Source: Caldifarciminota bacterium (GTDB lineage: Bacteria; Hydrothermota; Hydrothermia; LBFQ01; DSFT01). Taken from it: a DNA stretch of 10,657 bases. Position 1 is the first letter of the stretch; the number at the start of each line of letters is the position of its first letter. Shown here piece after piece: positions 6,634 through 10,657 of this stretch. The stretch lies in contig WGAQ01000168.1 of NCBI GenBank assembly GCA_015494735.1, forward strand, positions 1 through 10,657, read 5' to 3'. A program made the position numbers and the translations under genes. The notes under the pieces were generated by a model. It saw nothing but the letters and a program-made list of their open reading frames with translations, was not told the origin of the DNA and did not search any database.

Positions 6634-7302
6634 ATGCTGGTACTTGTATCACTTTTCATAGCATTTATGGCATTGGTTTACACACACTTCGCTATAGCCA
6701 ATCCAGAGAATATTCATCTGGTCAGCGCCCTGAGCTTCTTCATATTCGGACTGGTGGCATGGAGGAAAGCCATATCCCTGAAACTGGAGACCGCAAGAGC
6801 CAAACTGATTGCATTTCTGGGAACCGGAGGTCTCTTCATCTCTGCGGGATTTCTGACACAGGGGAGCCTCTCCCACATACTGAACATAATTGGATACATC
6901 TTCCTCATCGTCGGCGTGGTCTTCATGTTCATCAACCTGTATGGTATGGGGTACAGCCTCGACCCGATGGAGTGGATTCAGGTCCTGATAGTCTTCGCAG
7001 TTCTATCGGCTGTTGCCGTTTATATGGGATTGAACAACGAAATATCCACCCTCGGATGGATTCTGACGGGTCTGTCCCTATTCCTGATTCTGATAGCCTC
7101 CGCAGTCCTGCGCATATTCTGGGGAAGCGACCTGGGAATGAGGTGGACCATAGGGGTGTTCGCCGGAATCCTTCTGGCCATCGCCACCGTATCCTATGCT
7201 TCTTTCATGTCAACGGGGAACATCGTGTACAGCCTGGTGGCCCACTTCTTCTACACTTCCTCCGGTGTGATGATGGCCATCCTGTACATGCTTCCCGACT
7301 GA
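6634..7302 (+). CDS. Multi-pass membrane protein of unknown function, 222 aa
   Basis: I do not recognise the family. The protein is almost entirely hydrophobic, with about eight predicted membrane helices near residues 1-20, 28-44, 58-74, 83-103, 112-132, 140-161, 171-191 and 197-218. Short polar connectors include AWRKAISLKLETARAK (about 42-57), GYSLDPMEW (106-114) and LRIFWGSDLGMRW (159-171). There is no soluble domain and no obvious catalytic motif. It could be a sensor-type membrane module or a small transporter, but nothing decides this. The start is supported by the -10 six bases upstream. Its stop codon overlaps the -35 of the mtaD promoter. Confidence 0.75.
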   Translation: MLVLVSLFIAFMALVYTHFAIANPENIHLVSALSFFIFGLVAWRKAISLKLETARAKLIAFLGTGGLFISAGFLTQGSLSHILNIIGYIFLIVGVVFMFINLYGMGYSLDPMEWIQVLIVFAVLSAVAVYMGLNNEISTLGWILTGLSLFLILIASAVLRIFWGSDLGMRWTIGVFAGILLAIATVSYASFMSTGNIVYSLVAHFFYTSSGVMMAILYMLPD

Positions 7303-7326
7303 CAGGCAGGAGGTGGAATTTATAAT
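7299..7326 (+). promoter_or_regulatory. Promoter of mtaD
   Basis: CTGACA (7299-7304), a 16-base spacer and a perfect TATAAT (7321-7326) form a near-consensus housekeeping promoter, six bases before the ATG. The -35 overlaps the TGA stop of the membrane-protein gene. A GGAGGTGG at 7309-7316 falls in the spacer, too far from the ATG to act as its ribosome site; if transcription reads through from upstream it would still sit 16 bases before the ATG. Confidence 0.75.
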
Positions 7327-7332
7327 TTGGTC

Positions 7333-8634
7333 ATGAAGATTCTCATCAAGGCCGACTACATCCTGACGATGGATGAGAACGATACCGTAATCGAAGACGG
7401 TGCTGTACTCGTGGAAGATGGCATCATAAGAGCGGTGGGCAGGAATCTGGACGATGGGGAGGCGTACGTGATAGACGATAGACCGGCCATACTCCTGCCC
7501 GGATTCATCAACACCCACACCCACATCGCCATGGTGGGTTTTAGAGGGCTGGCAGACGATATGGAGTTGATGGACTGGCTGAAGAATTACATATGGCCGG
7601 CAGAGAACAGGGTGGTCAACGAAGAATTCATCGAACTCGCCGTTCCCCTCGCCCTCGCCGAGATGATTTCCACCGGAACCACCACATTCAACGACATGTA
7701 CTTCTTCCCCGATATAACAGCCCGCATAACGAAGGAAGCGGGCATGAGGGGCTTCATATCGGAGGGGGTCATCAACTTCCCCACACCATCCGCGAAGAAT
7801 TCCCGGGAGGGGCTTGCAATAGCGGAAAGTTTCATAAGGAACTGGAAGGGGGACGAATTGATTCATCCCGTGATGAGCCTGCACGCCCCATATTCGTGCT
7901 CGGGGGAACTGATTATCGAAGGGTACGAACTGGCCCGCAAATACGATGTTCCCCTTCACATGCACGTTTCTGAAACGAAGACGGAAGTTCAGCAGATTAA
8001 AGAGCAGTACGGGACAACCCCGGTCAGATACCTGGACTCCCTGGGGGTTCTATTCGATAGATTCATCGCGGCCCACAGCGTGTGGCTGGACCAGGAAGAA
8101 ATAGAAATCTTCAGGGACAGGGGCGTGGGCGTTGCCCACAACACGCAGAGCAATATGAAACTGGCGAGCGGCGTTGCCCCCATCCCCGATATGCTGGAAA
8201 AAGGGGTCAAGGTGGGTCTCGCCCCCGATGGAGCCGCCTCCAACAACGACCTGGACATGGTGGATGAGATGAGAAGCGCCGCCCTGGTGCACAAGGTCCA
8301 CAGGCTCGATCCCACAGTTATGAGCGCCCGGCAGGTGGTACGCATGGCCACAATAGGAGGGGCTACAGTGCTGGGAATCGATGACATGGTGGGGAGCATA
8401 GAGGTGGGGAAGAGGGCAGATTTGATAACCGTTTCCCTTTCGGGATTTCACATGATGCCCATATACGACCCCTATTCCCATCTGGTATATGCAGCAAAGG
8501 GAAGCGACGTCCGGAGCGTCATCGTCAACGGCAGAATCCTTATGGAAAAGAGGGAATTGAAGACGCTGGACCCGGAGAAAATCGCCCACAATGCGAAGGT
8601 ATTAAAGGAGAAGATTCTAAATGCTCTGAGATAA
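7333..8634 (+). CDS. mtaD: 5-methylthioadenosine / S-adenosylhomocysteine deaminase, 433 aa
   Basis: A metal-dependent amidohydrolase that removes the 6-amino group of methylthioadenosine and S-adenosylhomocysteine, feeding methionine and purine salvage in the cytoplasm. It begins with the small beta domain typical of the family (ADYILTMDENDTVIEDGAVL). The TIM barrel follows: metal ligands H62 and H64 in INTHTHIAM, H211 in LHMHVSET, and D299 in LAPDGAASNN. E91 in WPAENRVV, H184 in LHAPYSCSG, E214 and H248 (AAHSV) fit the substrate and catalytic positions of the Thermotoga enzyme. GSIEVGKRADLITV near the C-terminus closes the beta sandwich. Length matches the family (about 410-440). The ATG at 7333 is preferred over the in-frame TTG at 7327, which abuts the -10 and would precede the transcript. 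A related deaminase (guanine or chlorohydrolase type) is possible but less likely. Confidence 0.9.
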   Translation: MKILIKADYILTMDENDTVIEDGAVLVEDGIIRAVGRNLDDGEAYVIDDRPAILLPGFINTHTHIAMVGFRGLADDMELMDWLKNYIWPAENRVVNEEFIELAVPLALAEMISTGTTTFNDMYFFPDITARITKEAGMRGFISEGVINFPTPSAKNSREGLAIAESFIRNWKGDELIHPVMSLHAPYSCSGELIIEGYELARKYDVPLHMHVSETKTEVQQIKEQYGTTPVRYLDSLGVLFDRFIAAHSVWLDQEEIEIFRDRGVGVAHNTQSNMKLASGVAPIPDMLEKGVKVGLAPDGAASNNDLDMVDEMRSAALVHKVHRLDPTVMSARQVVRMATIGGATVLGIDDMVGSIEVGKRADLITVSLSGFHMMPIYDPYSHLVYAAKGSDVRSVIVNGRILMEKRELKTLDPEKIAHNAKVLKEKILNALR

Positions 8635-8652
8635 TGGGGGCAGAAGCCCCCA
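8635..8652. terminator. Bidirectional terminator hairpin between mtaD and sod
   Basis: TGGGGGC (8635-8641), loop AGAA and GCCCCCA (8646-8652) form a perfect 7-bp, GC-rich stem immediately after the mtaD stop. On the plus strand CATTTTAC follows, a weak T-tract. On the minus strand it lies four bases past the sod stop. Its place between convergent genes fits a shared terminator. Confidence 0.65.
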
Positions 8653-8656
8653 CATT

Positions 8657-9286
8657 TTACTCCACATCCCTCTTCAGAGCCTTCTCGAAGTTCTCCTCCA
8701 CCACCTTCCAGTCCAGATTGGCGAAGAAGGCATCGAGGTACTTACCCTTGGCGGTTCCGTAGTCCATGAAGAAGGCATGCTCGAAGACGTCTATCCCCAG
8801 TATGAGCTGGGCATTCCAGATGGGGTATATATTCTGCTCATCCCCTATCGCTATCATGAGCCTCTTGAAGTCGTAATCGTACGCCACCCATGCCCATCCA
8901 CGGGCCGCCATCGCCGTGGCCCTGAGTTCCTTGTAAAACCTATCGTAGGAGCCGAAGTCCTTCTCTATCTGCTCCAGAAGTTTCCCTTCGGGTTTTCCAC
9001 CCTCACCTCCCAGATGTCCGAAGTACAATTCGTGATTCTTCGTTCCACCGATGGCCCTCGTTATGTCCACTTTTATGGCCCTCAGGTGGGAAAGGGTGGG
9101 ATTGGCCTTCTCGTAGAATTCTTCGGGCATCCGCTCCAGGAGTTCCATTCCCTCGTTGTACTTGGCCACGTATCCCAGGTACAGTTTTATATGCTCATCC
9201 ATGGTGCGGGCGGATATTCCATCCATCTCCCACAGCTGGGGTCTCACCTTCTTGAAATCTATGGGCTCGTACTTCTTGAACGCCAT
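8657..9286 (-). CDS. Superoxide dismutase, Fe/Mn family (divergent subtype), 209 aa
   Basis: It converts superoxide to oxygen and hydrogen peroxide in the cytoplasm. Metal ligands are visible as H32 (DEHIKLYLGYV), H85 (TKNHELYFGHLGG), D166 and H170 (LGIDVFEHAFF). ARGWAWVAYD (128-137) and the C-terminal DYG...KYLDAFF are family landmarks. The usual DVWEHAYY is DVFEHAFF, and the usual His-His pair four residues after the first ligand is replaced by a single Tyr (Y36) with one residue fewer. This places it in a divergent SOD-like group rather than the classical one. Metal preference cannot be decided, though the Gly-Gly before T82 is more Mn-like. Unlike its neighbours it has a strong AGGAGGTG site (9291-9298). 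Confidence 0.88.
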   Translation of the reverse strand: MAFKKYEPIDFKKVRPQLWEMDGISARTMDEHIKLYLGYVAKYNEGMELLERMPEEFYEKANPTLSHLRAIKVDITRAIGGTKNHELYFGHLGGEGGKPEGKLLEQIEKDFGSYDRFYKELRATAMAARGWAWVAYDYDFKRLMIAIGDEQNIYPIWNAQLILGIDVFEHAFFMDYGTAKGKYLDAFFANLDWKVVEENFEKALKRDVE

Positions 9287-9290
9287 GTTT

Positions 9291-9298
9291 CACCTCCT
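9291..9298 (-). promoter_or_regulatory. Shine-Dalgarno site of sod
   Basis: AGGAGGTG on the minus strand, with the GGAGG core six bases from the ATG. It fixes the start codon and contrasts with the leaderless-looking genes in this window. Confidence 0.8.
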
Positions 9299-9311
9299 GT
9301 TATCGTCCCAA

Positions 9312-9324
9312 ATTTTAAAGTATA
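9312..9324 (-). promoter_or_regulatory. Probable -10 region of sod
   Basis: On the minus strand TATACT (9319-9324) and the overlapping TAAAAT (9312-9317) are both acceptable -10 elements. Transcription from either gives a leader of roughly 20-30 bases that includes the Shine-Dalgarno site. No good -35 is visible, so an activator may be needed. An inverted repeat GTGAA-CAC-TTCAC lies upstream at 9354-9366. Confidence 0.4.
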
Positions 9325-9456
9325 AAAACGACTGAAATTGTAGGAAAATGCCGGTGAACACTTCACAGCACAGCGAAATCGATGGAAAGCAGATAGCGTG
9401 GATAGACAGAAGATAAAGGGAATATCACCTATATCATGAAAACGAGCCACATGGAA

Positions 9457-9993
9457 TCACGGATGATTCGCACCCAGAATCTTCCCCATAACGTAAAAGG
9501 GAGGACCCCCGGGAGAAAAGCGAAAGTTCTTCACGAGTATCTTCCAGCCCTTCCTGAAATAAAGATTGAGAGCAGGTAAATTGTCCATCCTGACCGTAAG
9601 CAGAGCCACGGGCTCCTTTCTGCCATCGAGAAGAGCATCGTGCAATTTCCCTCCCAGACCCATGCGCCTATAACCCTCATCGACAGCCAGCTCCACGAAT
9701 TCGAAGTGGTCCCTCTCCAGCCATTCTCTTCTCATCTCCGGCTCCATGGCAGCATGGACGAGTTCGTACCAGTACTGACCGGGCTCCCCTGTATATCCAT
9801 AGGCAAATCCTGCCAGGGTCTTCCCATCCAGCGCCAGAAGTCCTCTGAAACCCCTGCGCTGGAAGTGCCTGAGCATTATCTCCCTCCTCTGCTCCACCAT
9901 GGGAGGTGTAAGGCCATGGGCACGGGCGTATATCCGCAGGATGGCGGGCAGGTACTCCTCCATCATCCGGGGCGTGGCCTCAACGATTCTCAT
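9457..9993 (-). CDS. GNAT family N-acetyltransferase, 178 aa
   Basis: The acetyl-CoA binding motif A is at residues 101-118 (ELAVDEGYRRMGLGGKLH), with the R-R-x-G-x-G-G pyrophosphate loop. Motif B follows as NLPALNLYFRKGWKIL (138-153). This is a complete GNAT fold of usual length; the acceptor substrate is unknown. An open frame extends further upstream to 10071, but I take the ATG at 9991-9993 (MRIVEATPRM) because translation from it gives a normal GNAT N-terminus. It overlaps the upstream VOC gene by 14 bases, and CGGAGAG lies about 10 bases ahead. Coupled translation with the VOC gene is likely. Confidence 0.82.
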   Translation of the reverse strand: MRIVEATPRMMEEYLPAILRIYARAHGLTPPMVEQRREIMLRHFQRRGFRGLLALDGKTLAGFAYGYTGEPGQYWYELVHAAMEPEMRREWLERDHFEFVELAVDEGYRRMGLGGKLHDALLDGRKEPVALLTVRMDNLPALNLYFRKGWKILVKNFRFSPGGPPFYVMGKILGANHP

Positions 9994-10327
9994 CCAGAGG
10001 CTCTCCGAATTCCAGCAGGTTTCCCATCGGGTCCTTAATCTGGATGGTTTCGAAACCGAAATCCTGAACAATCGGACCGGTCAACTCGAAGCCAGCCTCC
10101 TGGAGCCTCCTGTACAGAGAATGCACATCGTCCACCCGAAAGAACAATCCCATATTGCGGGTCTCCTCCTCAGGGGTTTCCACCCGATGGAGGGCCAGTA
10201 TAGAAGAGCCGGTGTCGAATTCCACCCACATTCCGTAATCCGACTTCACGGTGAATCCGAGATTTTCATAGAATTTCCTGATGCTCTCCACATCCATGAC
10301 GTAAACGATTGCATACTTAAGGTTCAT
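9980..10327 (-). CDS. VOC (glyoxalase/bleomycin-resistance-like) protein, 115 aa
   Basis: Two beta-alpha-beta modules. The first is YAIVYVMDVESIRKFYENLG, with H47 in the strand ILALHRV. The second runs from GLFFRVDDV to the signature DPMGNLLEFGEP, containing E106. H47 and E106 fit two of the usual metal positions; the others are not obvious. The family includes glyoxalase I, dioxygenases and antibiotic-binding proteins, and sequence alone does not decide which. The start is set by the -10 element TAAAAT six bases upstream. It is the first gene of a two-gene unit with the overlapping GNAT gene. Confidence 0.82.
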   Translation of the reverse strand: MNLKYAIVYVMDVESIRKFYENLGFTVKSDYGMWVEFDTGSSILALHRVETPEEETRNMGLFFRVDDVHSLYRRLQEAGFELTGPIVQDFGFETIQIKDPMGNLLEFGEPLDENR

Positions 10328-10333
10328 CCATCA

Positions 10334-10339
10334 ATTTTA
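10334..10339 (-). promoter_or_regulatory. -10 element of the VOC-GNAT unit
   Basis: TAAAAT on the minus strand, six bases before the ATG, with no Shine-Dalgarno in between; the mRNA would be leaderless. The -35 region overlaps the T-tract of the panD terminator and matches poorly. Confidence 0.5.
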
Positions 10340-10355
10340 AAGTGAGAAAAACTCG

Positions 10356-10382
10356 AAAAAGCCGGTTCCGGTCCGGAGCCGG
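10356..10382 (-). terminator. Rho-independent-type terminator after panD
   Basis: On the minus strand the segment just after the panD stop folds as CCGG-c-TCC, loop GGACC, GGA-a-CCGG with one C.A mismatch, followed at once by CTTTTT. An alternative pairing, GTTCCGG / CCGGAAC around 10365-10385, also forms a 7-bp stem. Either way the hairpin plus T-tract is a good terminator. Confidence 0.65.
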
Positions 10383-10384
10383 AA

Positions 10385-10657
10385 CTATTCCTCTATAACC
10401 TTCTCCACTTCGTTGTCCTGACCGAGTATCACCACGGTGGGCCTATAATGGTCGTATTCATCCTCGTCCACGCATCTGAAGGCCATTATTATGACCTTAT
10501 CCCCCCTCTCCCCCAGACGGGCGGCGGCTCCATTGAGCACTATCCTCCTGGAGCCCCTCTCCTCCTCTATGGCATAGGTGACGAATCTCTCCCCGTTGGT
10601 GATATTGACCACCAGGATTTCCTCATAGGGTTTAATGCCTGCCCTCTCCATCAACTC
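10385..10657 (-). CDS. panD: Aspartate 1-decarboxylase (partial, C-terminal part)
   Basis: The visible 90 residues or so align with the C-terminal three quarters of bacterial PanD, the pyruvoyl enzyme that makes beta-alanine from aspartate for pantothenate and CoA. Landmarks are VVNITNGERFVTYAIEEERG, with R, T and Y at the positions of E. coli R54, T57 and Y58; the segment VLNGAAARLGERGDKVIIMAF, including the conserved Asn; and RPTVVILGQDNEV. The N-terminal 30-odd residues, including the Gly-Ser self-cleavage site, lie beyond the right edge, so processing cannot be judged. A terminator hairpin follows the stop directly. Confidence 0.93.
   Translation of the reverse strand, partial: ELMERAGIKPYEEILVVNITNGERFVTYAIEEERGSRRIVLNGAAARLGERGDKVIIMAFRCVDEDEYDHYRPTVVILGQDNEVEKVIEE

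Noticed and set aside
9994..10071. Upstream extension of the GNAT gene (26 extra residues)
   Set aside because: The extension lies inside the VOC gene and reads as its out-of-frame shadow. The ATG at 9993 gives a standard GNAT N-terminus and a typical operon overlap.
1..10657. Archaeal origin, suggested by AT-rich boxes near starts, UPF0278 and MTA deaminase
   Set aside because: The AT boxes lie only 6-11 bases from the starts, too close for archaeal TATA boxes. The tRNA-Glu has bacterial G73 and D-arm. PanD and the DUF4175-like protein are bacterial types, and clear -35/-10 pairs exist.
1..10657. Mobile element, CRISPR array or defence cassette
   Set aside because: I saw no transposase, integrase, direct-repeat array or attachment-site duplication. 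The tRNA-Glu gene has no visible duplicated 3' end in the window.

Overview
The window most likely comes from a thermophilic bacterium. The tRNA-Glu gene has a bacterial D-arm and a G discriminator base. The upstream regions carry bacterial -35/-10 pairs, the best being CTGACA-N16-TATAAT and TTGAAA-N16-TTTAAA. The proteins are rich in Lys, Arg and Glu, and codon use favours AGG/AGA for Arg and ATA for Ile, as in thermophiles. Several families (a UPF0278-type PIN protein, an MTA/SAH deaminase, a DUF4175-like coiled-coil protein) suit a deep-branching thermophile. A candidate lineage of the WOR-3/Hydrothermae kind is possible, but that is a guess.

Left part (1-3313), minus strand: the N-terminal part of a CorC/HlyC-like CBS-domain protein runs off the left edge. 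Upstream of it lies a 962-residue membrane-anchored DUF4175-like protein with a very long coiled coil. A short divergent promoter region (3266-3313) separates these from the plus-strand genes.

Middle (3314-6633): on the plus strand are a 613-residue putative regulator with N-terminal helix-turn-helix motifs, a helical-repeat middle and a C-terminal SARP/BTAD-like module; a small methylmalonyl-CoA epimerase-like VOC protein; and a UPF0278-type PIN protein. The stop codon of the PIN gene lies inside a convergent tRNA-Glu(CTC) gene. About 380 bases of unexplained sequence with atypical codon pattern follow.

Right part (6634-10657): a multi-pass membrane protein of unknown function is followed by MTA/SAH deaminase (mtaD), whose promoter overlaps the preceding stop codon. 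A hairpin separates mtaD from a convergent Fe/Mn superoxide dismutase of an unusual subtype. Next come a minus-strand VOC-GNAT pair that overlap by 14 bases, and finally the C-terminal part of aspartate 1-decarboxylase (panD), with a terminator, at the right edge.

The genes are mostly housekeeping: nucleoside salvage, pantothenate supply, acyl-CoA metabolism, oxidative-stress defence. I see no mobile element, CRISPR array or defence cassette. A recurring feature is a -10 element 6 to 10 bases upstream of the start codon without a Shine-Dalgarno sequence. This implies that many mRNAs here are leaderless or nearly so. The most unusual items are the SARP-like regulator with its DNA-binding modules at both ends, the PIN gene ending inside a tRNA, and the unexplained block at 6237-6619.
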